Below the pieces are notes generated by a model, which did not search any database, was not told the DNA's origin, and saw only the letters and a program-made list of their open reading frames with translations. This document shows, in pieces, positions 29,849 to 38,400 of a DNA stretch of 55,601 nucleotides. This stretch comes from a virus. How positions within the stretch are numbered: position 1 is the first letter of the stretch; each line of letters begins with the position of its first letter. The position numbers were made by a program, and so were the translations under genes. The stretch is taken from positions 1 to 55,601 of the IMG/VR virus record IMGVR_UViG_3300027752_000020; one strand, 5' to 3'.

Positions 29849-30259
29849 TTAAGCTTCTACCAATGTTCTATCAAATTTGATGACCGTTGAGTTTGCACTC
29901 GCTGGTGTACATCTTAAACGAAGGTTTGAACCACTTATGTCTGCATCGAAAGTCGCAAGATTTGTGTCTTTCAATGTTCCATATGAAGTCAATGTCACAT
30001 CAGTTCCGTCATGTATGAGCATGATTTCTGTAGAATGAAAGTTTGACCCCTCACTCATTGCGACAATATATCTAGCTGCACGATACGTTGCTTTCGCAAA
30101 TGTATCTAAATCAAACTGTGTAGTAGATGTTTTTGTCTCAGAACCAGTCTTCTTATTCTTAGAGTTAATATTTTTAGTAGAAGTAATCGTGTCTGTTGCG
30201 ACATCATACTCAATACCTCGAATTAACTCAGCAATTTTAAAACTATTTGTCTTAGCCAT
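29849..30259 (-). CDS. Small fibre-region structural protein, 136 aa
   Basis: The first 45 residues (MAKTNSFKIAELIRGIEYDV, then Lys/Thr-rich TKNINSKNKKTGSETKTST) are followed by an 85-residue domain with FHSTEIMLIHDGTDVTLTSYG and SNLRLRCTPASANSTVIKF. The second part is paralogous to the C-terminal domains of its two neighbours, so this gene is nearly a stand-alone copy of that domain. It is terminated by the strong hairpin at 29800-29825. Possibly an accessory tip or adaptor. A 12-bp palindrome AAGCTTAAGCTT spans its stop codon. Confidence 0.75.
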   Translation of the reverse strand: MAKTNSFKIAELIRGIEYDVATDTITSTKNINSKNKKTGSETKTSTTQFDLDTFAKATYRAARYIVAMSEGSNFHSTEIMLIHDGTDVTLTSYGTLKDTNLATFDADISGSNLRLRCTPASANSTVIKFDRTLVEA

Positions 30260-30271
30260 TTGTTAATTCTC

Positions 30272-31099
30272 CTATGTTAATCTAATTTGGAAGGTGGTGA
30301 AATCAGTGTTCGTATTAGCAGGTGTTACTAGTAATCTCATATTTCCACTGTTTATATCACTCGAAAGTGAGAACAATGAAGATGCTGAGAAAGCATCACC
30401 ATACTGGACGAAATGTGCATTCGAACCATCGTTAATTAATAGTACCTCAGCTGCATGAGTTCCTAAAGATGCATGTTTCCCAACGATAACATATTTTATC
30501 GTTTTGTTTGCAACTGAATTAGAACTCAATACTTGGTCTGCAGTAGTCGCTGTTAGTGAGGTATTCGAAAAGAATCCCTGCACTAAGTTTGATACTGAAG
30601 TCTGAGCTACAACCTGTAGTATATCCCCTGAGACTGCATTTGCTTGAAGTGTTATTACAGTAGTAGAAGTCGTGACATAGTCACTTCCACTTACTAATTT
30701 AATACCGTTCAAATAAACACCCTCAAGACCCGCAGTGTAACTTAATGTGTTACTATTATCGTCACTACCCGAAAATACAGTTTGAGTTGAACTCGTAACT
30801 GTATAATAGAATTGTGTTAATGCAGAACTAGCTGCATCGATAAAGTCTAAGTTACCCGAACCATCTGTGGACAATAACTGTCCACTAGAACCGTCTGCAG
30901 TTGGGAATACCAATGCATCGTTGATAGTTAAAGAAGATGGGTTAGACCCAACTTCAACAATGGCAGCACTTCCGTCATTCTTTTCAGTGTAAAATCTACC
31001 GTGGTAGGTATTTACTGCAATTTCACCAAGTGATAAATCACTAGTAACGGGAACTGCGTTCTGAGTAGAACTTCTTTTAAATTGAATTACTGTTGCCAT
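30272..31099 (-). CDS. Fibre-like structural protein, 275 aa
   Basis: N-terminus MATVIQFKRSSTQNAVPVTS with LSLGEIAVNTYHGRFYTEKN is the common start of phage fibre proteins of this class. A middle domain (FYYTVTSSTQTVFSGSDDNS; VYLNGIKLVSGSDYVTTST) matches the beta domain also at the start of the 1211-aa fibre. The C-terminal 85 residues (THAAEVLLINDGSNAHFVQYG; GNMRLLVTPANTNTDFTTF) are paralogous to the next two genes. It follows the 550-aa gene by 20 bases and precedes the 136-aa gene by 12, so they form one operon. Confidence 0.8.
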   Translation of the reverse strand: MATVIQFKRSSTQNAVPVTSDLSLGEIAVNTYHGRFYTEKNDGSAAIVEVGSNPSSLTINDALVFPTADGSSGQLLSTDGSGNLDFIDAASSALTQFYYTVTSSTQTVFSGSDDNSNTLSYTAGLEGVYLNGIKLVSGSDYVTTSTTVITLQANAVSGDILQVVAQTSVSNLVQGFFSNTSLTATTADQVLSSNSVANKTIKYVIVGKHASLGTHAAEVLLINDGSNAHFVQYGDAFSASSLFSLSSDINSGNMRLLVTPANTNTDFTTFQIRLT

Positions 31100-31119
31100 G
31101 TTTGGTCTCCTTAACTATC

Positions 31120-32772
31120 TTAGAATGTACCACCGTCTAGAGAAGTAACTGACACTGCACCCGAAGATACTGTGAAGTCACCACCAAACGAGGCGATACC
31201 CTTAACTGAAGAAGTAGCATCTTTAATAGACACTGCACCTGAAGTAACATCGAAGATTGCTGTAGCAAAACTCGCAATACCTTTGTTAGAGACTGTAGCG
31301 TCTTCAACAGATAGTGTGATTGCACCATTAGCATTAGTAACATCGATTCCTTCACCAGCTGTTAATGTTCCAAGAGCAAAGTCTGTACCAGTACCAATCA
31401 TTATTTGACCAGCTGTTGGAGCAGAACCATCTATAGAAGTAATAGAACCACTTAGAGCGACATCTGTAGCACCTAAAGCACCAAAGTCTGCAGCCATTGC
31501 TGTTCCTGAGAATACTGAAGATGTGTCTGTTGCACTAGATAGAGCTACGAATTTACCAGTTGAGTCGTCCATACCGAAGAAACCAACTTTTGCAGTTCCA
31601 TCGTTATATTCAAACTTAATACCACGGTCTAAGTTGTCATCTGAAGCATCTGAACCAATTTGGAAAACTGGGTCTGCAATAGAGACTGTAGTAGAATTTA
31701 CTGTAGTTGTTGTTCCGTTAACAGCTAAATCACCAGTAACCGTTAAGTTACCTGAAGTTGTTAAAGTAGCAGTTGTGATATCATCTGTGATTAAGTTACC
31801 TGAAACTGTTAAGTTACCTGAAACTGTAGGGTTAGCTACAAGACCAACTGTTATAGTTTGTCCTGAGACTGCTGTATCAATTTCGTTTGCTGTACCTGAA
31901 ACTGTTAGTGACTGAGCGTCAAGGTCGATTGAACCTGTTCCACTATCACCGATAAGTCCTAGGGCATCATCAACATCAATTGCAGAAACGTAATCGAATA
32001 CTGCTTTTGTTGTTGGGAATGTTACATCAGACGTACTGTTTGAAGATACACCTTCAGCTGCAGTGATAACCGCTGCACCGTCTACTGACGCAAATACTAC
32101 TGCGTTAGAAGCAAGTTTAGCTGCTGTTACAGCATCATTTACTATAGAAGCTTCAACTACTGCGTTAGAAGCAAGTTTGTCAGCGTCAACTGCATCATTA
32201 GCAATTTTCCCTGTTGATATTGCACTTGCACCGATTGTTACAGCACCGTTAGATGCTAATGTTACATCACCACTGAAAGATACGTTGTCAAATGAATCAC
32301 TTCCGTCATGAACAAGTACTTGACCTGTTGAAGGAGTTGTGATATCTGAATCCGTAGCACCTGCTAGGGTTGATGTTGTAGAAGCGAATGATAATTGACC
32401 TGAACCATCGGTAATAAGTGCTTGGTTAGCACTACCGTCAGCTGTAGGTAAAACCAATGATACGTCACCACCTAGAGCAGCTGGAGAGCTGAGGGTTACT
32501 GATGATGTTCCATTGTCTGTGTCTTCGTGAAATTTTAGAAAACCTGCAGTTCCACTAACACCCTTAGTTGCACCAACGATATCGGTATAATATTTACCAC
32601 CGATTGTATGGATAACTGGGTTAGAAGAGGAATCTACTGATTCAATAAATAATTTTGCAGAAGCACCATTATTACTCGCATCTTGGACGTACGCTAACTC
32701 ACCATTACTCAAATCCGAAACGGATGGAGCTGATGCAGACGTACTTCTTTTGATTTGAATTACTGTTGCCAT
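31120..32772 (-). CDS. Fibre-like structural protein, 550 aa
   Basis: Begins MATVIQIKRSTSASAPSVSD with NGELAYVQDASN, like the 275-aa protein. The middle carries alanine-rich repeats (AISTGKIANDAVDADKLASN and variants), an NLTVSGN/DLAVNGTTTTVNS module with DPVFQIGSDASDDNLDRGI, and a final LDGGTF. Absent Cys and high Gly/Ser/Thr/Ala fit an extended trimeric fibre. It has AGGAAA upstream; a 151-base gap with a variant late box (32913-32920) and a hairpin (32876-32897) precedes it. Confidence 0.8.
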   Translation of the reverse strand: MATVIQIKRSTSASAPSVSDLSNGELAYVQDASNNGASAKLFIESVDSSSNPVIHTIGGKYYTDIVGATKGVSGTAGFLKFHEDTDNGTSSVTLSSPAALGGDVSLVLPTADGSANQALITDGSGQLSFASTTSTLAGATDSDITTPSTGQVLVHDGSDSFDNVSFSGDVTLASNGAVTIGASAISTGKIANDAVDADKLASNAVVEASIVNDAVTAAKLASNAVVFASVDGAAVITAAEGVSSNSTSDVTFPTTKAVFDYVSAIDVDDALGLIGDSGTGSIDLDAQSLTVSGTANEIDTAVSGQTITVGLVANPTVSGNLTVSGNLITDDITTATLTTSGNLTVTGDLAVNGTTTTVNSTTVSIADPVFQIGSDASDDNLDRGIKFEYNDGTAKVGFFGMDDSTGKFVALSSATDTSSVFSGTAMAADFGALGATDVALSGSITSIDGSAPTAGQIMIGTGTDFALGTLTAGEGIDVTNANGAITLSVEDATVSNKGIASFATAIFDVTSGAVSIKDATSSVKGIASFGGDFTVSSGAVSVTSLDGGTF

Positions 32773-32875
32773 TTTTATATTTCCTATAAAATTTATTTAA
32801 TTTAAGTTGTGACCTGTCACTGTCAAGGTCGAGATTTACATAATATATTTAAACAGTCCACTCACAATGTGGGTC

Positions 32876-32897
32876 GATACCTTCACTGGTTGGTATC
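32876..32897 (-). other. Hairpin in the leader of the 550-aa fibre gene
   Basis: GATACC and GGTATC pair around a 10-base loop in the gap 32773-32923. It lies downstream of the variant box at 32913-32920 and would be near the 5' end of that transcript. Confidence 0.45.
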
Positions 32898-32912
32898 CTT
32901 GATTTGTACTAG

Positions 32913-32920
32913 TATTTAGA
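32913..32920 (-). promoter_or_regulatory. Variant late-promoter-like box TCTAAATA
   Basis: Located four bases beyond the stop of the 79-aa gene, upstream of the 550-aa fibre gene. Identical to the octamer at 706-713. Flanked by CTAGT/ACTAG arms. Confidence 0.4.
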
Positions 32921-32923
32921 CAA

Positions 32924-33163
32924 CTAGAATGTTCCACCGTCTAGATTAGTAGTAGTTGTCCATTTATCTGTTGATGCATCATACGAGAGAAGACCATCGT
33001 CCGTCTCTGTTGCGTTTACGTCTGCAAGTTCGTTGATTGACTTGGATGCAATATTTACATTCACTGCATTACCGATAGCTACTTGTTTAGCACGGACATT
33101 ACCTGCACCCGATACTACACCACCAATACTTGCAGTTCGACTTAGTGTTCCTTTAATTGCCAT
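32924..33163 (-). CDS. Short fibre-related protein, 79 aa
   Basis: MAIKGTLSRTASIGGVVSGA starts the protein; a middle ISKSINELADV-like segment (ASKSINELADVNATETDDG) is a motif often seen just before the tip of marine phage fibres, and it ends TTTTNLDGGTF, the same ending as the 550-aa protein. The protein is small and Cys-free. It may be an adaptor subunit or an assembly tag protein. It follows the 110-aa gene by four bases. Confidence 0.7.
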   Translation of the reverse strand: MAIKGTLSRTASIGGVVSGAGNVRAKQVAIGNAVNVNIASKSINELADVNATETDDGLLSYDASTDKWTTTTNLDGGTF

Positions 33164-33167
33164 AATA

Positions 33168-33500
33168 TTATCTCGTTACACTCGGAGTTACATTTATCTG
33201 TCCCTCAACAACTCTCGTGGTTATAGAGGAAGCACTCGTTATGGTCAAATCATATACATATCGACCAGCTGGTATTGCAGATGTTTCTGTATCTGTTAAG
33301 GATAGTGTTACCTGTCCTGAAGCAGCTGCGATTGCAGTAGTGAATGTTCCACTTGCAGTTGAGGATGAATAAGTCTTTCTTATCTGTCCAGCTGCAGTAT
33401 ATCCTGTCATCTCTAATGCTGTACCATCGGTATCTGTGACATCTACAGTTATTGAGAAGTCTGTTCCTTGGTCGATGAATATGTTTGCTATGATTGCCAT
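33168..33500 (-). CDS. Small beta-rich structural protein, 110 aa
   Basis: The sequence (MAIIANIFIDQGTDFSITVD; LEMTGYTAAGQIRKTYSSST; IPAGRYVYDLTITSASSITT; RVVEGQINVTPSVTR) has the pattern of a single Ig-like beta domain similar to the N-terminal domains of phage baseplate or receptor-binding proteins. It lies at the head of a late operon with the 79-aa, 550-aa, 275-aa and 136-aa genes. The late box is five bases before the ATG, so the first gene of this operon would be translated from a leaderless mRNA. Confidence 0.75.
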   Translation of the reverse strand: MAIIANIFIDQGTDFSITVDVTDTDGTALEMTGYTAAGQIRKTYSSSTASGTFTTAIAAASGQVTLSLTDTETSAIPAGRYVYDLTITSASSITTRVVEGQINVTPSVTR

Positions 33501-33505
33501 ATAAC

Positions 33506-33513
33506 TATTTATA
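33506..33513 (-). promoter_or_regulatory. T4-type late promoter, leaderless arrangement
   Basis: TATAAATA, GTTAT, ATGG. The predicted start is the A of the 110-aa gene start codon (33500). Confidence 0.85.
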
Positions 33514-33531
33514 CCATTTTATTGGTTGAGG

Positions 33532-34197
33532 TTAAAGTACTTTGTATGAAGAATGTGTTTCAGGCCATCCAAATGATGAACCCGAAACTAATTTAATAAT
33601 AACTGTGGTCTCATCATCAATATTCCAATCAATTTTTGAACCATCTGTTGAACTTAACCCAAAGTTTAAATATATATCATCCCTAAATGATGGAGTATTA
33701 AGGTGGATTATACTGTGTTGTTTTTGAACACTACCCACTCTACTGGTAAATAATCTTTCAATACCATTTGACCAACATGCATCCTTCAGTGTTATATCTA
33801 CAGCACCTTCTTTTCCTGTAACACTATTTTTTATTAATGTTAACCAAGTCTTATCACCATGGCTATCATCTATATACATTTGTATTCCTACGATACCAGT
33901 GGTATCTTCCCACCCATCTTCTAGAAGGTCTGCAATATGACTCAGATTTGAAGTGTCAAAAATTCTTTGAATTTGAAGAACTCCAATAAGAGTCTCATCT
34001 TCCCAACATAAATGACAAAAACTTCGGTGTTGTTCTTGCATCATTTGTTGATAACTATCGTCTCTCAGTTCATCTGAAGTAGTAAATCCGTGGTCGTCTC
34101 GTCTGTATGCATTGTGAGTCCAAAATGCACCAATATTGGCATTCCATAACGTATTGAATTGTTCTTGTGTTGGAAAACCTACAGTATGTTTGTACAT
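33532..34197 (-). CDS. Hypothetical protein, 221 aa
   Basis: A soluble protein starting MYKHTVGFPTQEQFNTLWNA with FWTHNAYRRDDHGFTTSDEL and a Cys/His pair FCHLCWED. The centre (LIGVLQIQRIFDTSNL; GIVGIQMYIDDSHGDKTWLT) has alternating strands and helices that recall an acyltransferase-like fold, but no acetyl-CoA motif is evident. Composition is more globular than its fibre neighbours (Trp, His, Cys present). It lies directly after the 407-aa gene with no gap. Function not recognised. Confidence 0.6.
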   Translation of the reverse strand: MYKHTVGFPTQEQFNTLWNANIGAFWTHNAYRRDDHGFTTSDELRDDSYQQMMQEQHRSFCHLCWEDETLIGVLQIQRIFDTSNLSHIADLLEDGWEDTTGIVGIQMYIDDSHGDKTWLTLIKNSVTGKEGAVDITLKDACWSNGIERLFTSRVGSVQKQHSIIHLNTPSFRDDIYLNFGLSSTDGSKIDWNIDDETTVIIKLVSGSSFGWPETHSSYKVL

Positions 34198-35421
34198 TTA
34201 AATTCCCGTATTCCAGTAAAGTGAGAAGACTTCCCCATCTTGATTTGAACGACCAACTGATACAGTGGGTGTAGTGTCGGCTTCGACATAAGTGTTTGTA
34301 CTAAAGCCTTTAAGAAAATTAGTGCTGGAGGTGTATCTCTTTTCATCACAAAACAATGAGATGGCATATGCACCTGTTCGCAAACCAATGTGTGACTGAT
34401 AATATATCTGTCCAGTTCCATTTAGAGCAGCTGTATACCCATAAGTTGTGGCATAATAGTTATTGTAAAATGGACTAGAAAACATTGTTATTCCATTATT
34501 AGGGCCCCCAGCTGGTTCGGTCTTGACATAGTTTGAGTTATTATCTGTCTGTTTAATAGCACTACATATAATCCCACTGACAGGGCCTTTGAGAACAAAG
34601 AAATGCATTAGTACGGGTTGACTCGAACTCATATGGGCATAATATTCAACTCGATTCTCATCACCTGTACACACCATAGACTGACAGGCAGCCCAAGTAT
34701 CGTCTCCTGCTTCCGATTTTCTATGTAGATGATTCGTCCAGTTATTGTCTATCTGAGAACCACCATTTTTAGAAATCCTACGGAATTTTGCAGCTTGATA
34801 ACTACCACTTGCAACCGTTGGTGTATATAATGTTCCACCACTAGTAGATACCAGCATTACAATTACATCTCCAGCTGCACATACTGTACCTAAATTCATC
34901 GTTGTCCATGTATTACTTGTTGTAGCTTTCCAAGTACCTGCAATCTGTGAACCAGTTACATTTTTGAACCTACCACTAGAATTTGTTCTATAGGCACTTC
35001 CTGTTCTACCTGAATTAAATATTCTGTTAGTTGGGGTTTGTCCACATGCATCTGTAACAAGAGGGTTACCATTAGACACACCAACAAAATCACCTAACTT
35101 AATTTGAGTATTTACTGTTGATGGAATACCACGAACAATTGATGGGGTTCCAGTTGAACTAGTCCTTAGACGAGATTTTGTATGTTGTGGTAATACGAGT
35201 GGAATTCCTGCCGCAGTTCCACTAATTGCACCATCGTACTCAGCACCCTCACGAGAACAGTTTGATTCGGGTATGCTTAATCCAGCATTTGCAGGCAGAT
35301 ACAAATTAGCTGCATCTTTATGAAAACTTGTTAATGAGACGTTAGAACGTGCTTGACCGAATTCATCGGCAAGGGCACCCATGTTGAGATAACTCTTTGT
35401 ACCAATTTCAGGAAGACCCAT
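34198..35421 (-). CDS. Tail-associated structural protein, 407 aa
   Basis: Starts MGLPEIGTKSYLNMGALADE, with FGQARSNVSLTSFHKDAANL, a pattern I associate with marine T4-like fibre or whisker proteins. A middle beta domain (GTWKATTSNTWTTMNLGTVC; VIVMLVSTSGGTLYTP) and FRRISKNGGSQIDNNW follow; it ends VFSLYWNTGI. It contains several Cys, unlike the long fibres, so it may form a compact tip. It overlaps the S74 fibre gene by one base, which suggests that it attaches to that fibre. Confidence 0.65.
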   Translation of the reverse strand: MGLPEIGTKSYLNMGALADEFGQARSNVSLTSFHKDAANLYLPANAGLSIPESNCSREGAEYDGAISGTAAGIPLVLPQHTKSRLRTSSTGTPSIVRGIPSTVNTQIKLGDFVGVSNGNPLVTDACGQTPTNRIFNSGRTGSAYRTNSSGRFKNVTGSQIAGTWKATTSNTWTTMNLGTVCAAGDVIVMLVSTSGGTLYTPTVASGSYQAAKFRRISKNGGSQIDNNWTNHLHRKSEAGDDTWAACQSMVCTGDENRVEYYAHMSSSQPVLMHFFVLKGPVSGIICSAIKQTDNNSNYVKTEPAGGPNNGITMFSSPFYNNYYATTYGYTAALNGTGQIYYQSHIGLRTGAYAISLFCDEKRYTSSTNFLKGFSTNTYVEADTTPTVSVGRSNQDGEVFSLYWNTGI

Positions 35422-38400
35422 TATTTATTCCCCTTTAATTCCTCAATCTCCCCTTTCAACTCTTTAATAGCTTCTATTAATAAGGGAACGAGTTTTTCAT
35501 ATTGAACAGTTTTATAATCTGTTCCATGTTCTTCATTGATAGGTGCAGATTTAATAATCTCTGGCATAATTGCTTCTACTTCTTGTGCAGAAACACCAAC
35601 TTGTCTTTGGTCATTATCGAATCCCAATTCTTTTGCAGTTTCATTTGCAGTAAAGTAGTAACCATTCAACTGAGATACTTTATCTAATGCATTTGGTATT
35701 GTTCCTTCGAAATCTTTTAGTCTTTCATCTGAGTAGTATGCAATAACATCACCACTTGAATGAAGAGTGGAAGCGGTAAATGTACCACTATATGAACCAC
35801 TCATTAGGAATTGTGTTCCACTTAGAGACATACCATTACCAGCAGAATATGTTGTGTTGGTATCTGTATTGACAACTGTATTTCTAAACTGAGTACCAAC
35901 TAAAGTCAATCCTGTTCCAGCTGTATAAGTTGTGTTAGTGTCTGTATTGACAACATTACAGTTGAATGTAGTTCCACTTAAGGACATTCCTGTTCCAGCT
36001 GTATAAGTTGTGTTGGTATCAGTATTGGTATCAGTAGAATTGATTGTAATTGTTCCACCTGATTTTGATATTGATGTTGCACCACTACCATTTATATAAA
36101 TGTTACCAGTAGATAAACCTGTGTTATTTGCACCAACTGATGTTACTGTATTGGTATCTGTATTAACAACCGTGTTGGTAATTTTTAATGCATCTTTACC
36201 AGTACCACCAAAGTTGCTGACCTCACTAAGAGATATACCAGTTCCAGCTTGAACATATAGAGATTTGTTACTTGTCGATGCACCCATCGCCATAACATAA
36301 CCAGCACCAACATTACCATTATATCCATAAATGGCATTGAACCCTAATGTTGCATTACTGTCAACACTATCTAGTTTGGTCTTTAGAGTACTTGTAAAGT
36401 TCTTTTGAGTTAATCCACCGTCACCAACAGAATATGTAGTGTCTGATGAACTTGTTCCTGCACCAATTAGTGACCTAACTTCTGCACCAGTAATACCCGA
36501 TGCAAGAGATGGTGTTGAACCATTACTAGTTATGGCTGCATCTGAACCTGTACTGTTGACTGTAAATGCATTTCCTGAGCGGGTAATACTAATATCAGTA
36601 CCATTTACGAAATTCATCGTTTCACCAGCACTTATATTTGTTGTTGCACCACCATTTGCTTGAATGTTGAAATTGGTTGTGTTAGTATCTGTAAACAATG
36701 CACTTGCTGGTACTGCTGTTTTAACATTATCAAATGCCCAGTTACTACTGATTGATGTAGTTGTTGCACCGTCAACTGGACTATCGTGAATAGGTCTCCA
36801 AGTATTGGTATCTGTTCCAGTAAATGTTACAATTCCACTTGACCTTGATACTGAAACTGAACCTGCACCTCTAAAGTCTACTGCACTACCCGATGTAATT
36901 GCATATGCACTTCCACCATCTTCTTTAATAGAAAATGTGTAGTTGTTTGCGTCTGTAGCACCACCATAACCTAAGTTGGCAAGTGTCAAAGTATGAGAAT
37001 TTACACCTGTAAGGTGACCCTGACCATCGATTGTCAAGTCTTGTATTACTGTTGCACCACTATTGTTTACAGTAGCTGCACCAGTTGATGTATGGTCAAT
37101 TGTTAAAGTATCACCTGATACTGAAGTCTCTAATCCTGTCCCACCTGTAATTGTAAGTGTGTCACTTGTTGCGTCTGCAACTGCATTTCCACTATCGGAA
37201 GCAACAGTTTGGAATATGTTTTCTGCACTTGCAGCTGAAAGTCTAATCTCATTAGATGCATCTACATATGCAACGGTCACATTGGTGTGGTTACTATGGT
37301 TTAATGCAGCTGCAGTTGCATCTTGAGCTCTCTCATCTGTGTACCATAGGTTAGATGAACCTTCAGATATTGTATCTGTTGTACTAGGTGCAGTGTTGAC
37401 CCACGCAGAACCATTATATGCTAACAAGTTACCACTTGCAGGGGTTGTTATTGTGACATTAGAAAGGTCTTGAATATTTGCTTGTCCAATCTGCACATCT
37501 GCACGAGCATCAGCTCTTGCATTTGTAAAGTATACATTGGTAGAACCTTCTGATAAACTATCTGTATTATGATTTGATATACTTGATACCGAACCAGTTA
37601 ATGCACCACTTGAAACATCTAATACTAATGCACTACCAAATTTAATATCACCTGTTACGTTTCCTGTTACGTTTCCTGTTAAATTACCACTAAAACCTGT
37701 ACTTGCAGTAATTGTTGTACCACCAATTGTTGTACCAAGTATTGTTGAAGCAACAGCTGCACCGATTGTGGTACCATCAACACTACCACCATTGATATCT
37801 GCTGTATTGGCAACAAGTGCATCTGTAGTCACTGTTCCATCAAAGTATGCATTATTCCATTCCTTTGAAGATGTACCTAGATTATATGTTCCATCTATGT
37901 TTGGGATTAAATGTGAATTAACATCTGCGTTGAAAGCAACACTATCTGTATCTGCATCACCGAATGTTAGGTTACCATTAATAGTTGCATTACCAGTAAC
38001 AGTCAAGTTCCCACTTAGGTCTACATTTGTAAACTTACCAGTTGACCTTGAGGACTCACCGATTGAAGTTCCATTGATTATTGCACTGTCTATTGTACCA
38101 CCATTAATGTCTGCAGTATCAGCAACAAGTGCATCTGTAGTTACAGTTCCATCAAAGAATGCATTATTCCACTCTTTCGAAGATGTACCTAGATTATATG
38201 TTCCATCTGTGACTGGTATTAAATGAGAGCTGACCTGACCTGTTAATGTGATTGTATCACTAGAGGCATTACCTAATGTTGTGTTACCATCTACTGTAAG
38301 GTTTGAATTTAAGTCTGTAGTACCTGTAACTGTTAAGTTCCCATTAAGGTCTACATCTGTAAACTTACCAGTTGACCTTGAGGACTCACCAATGGTTGCA

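Noticed and set aside
29845-29856. Palindrome AAGCTTAAGCTT over the stop codon of the 136-aa gene
   Set aside because: Short, and explained by the codons for the protein end and a double HindIII-like site; no regulatory context.
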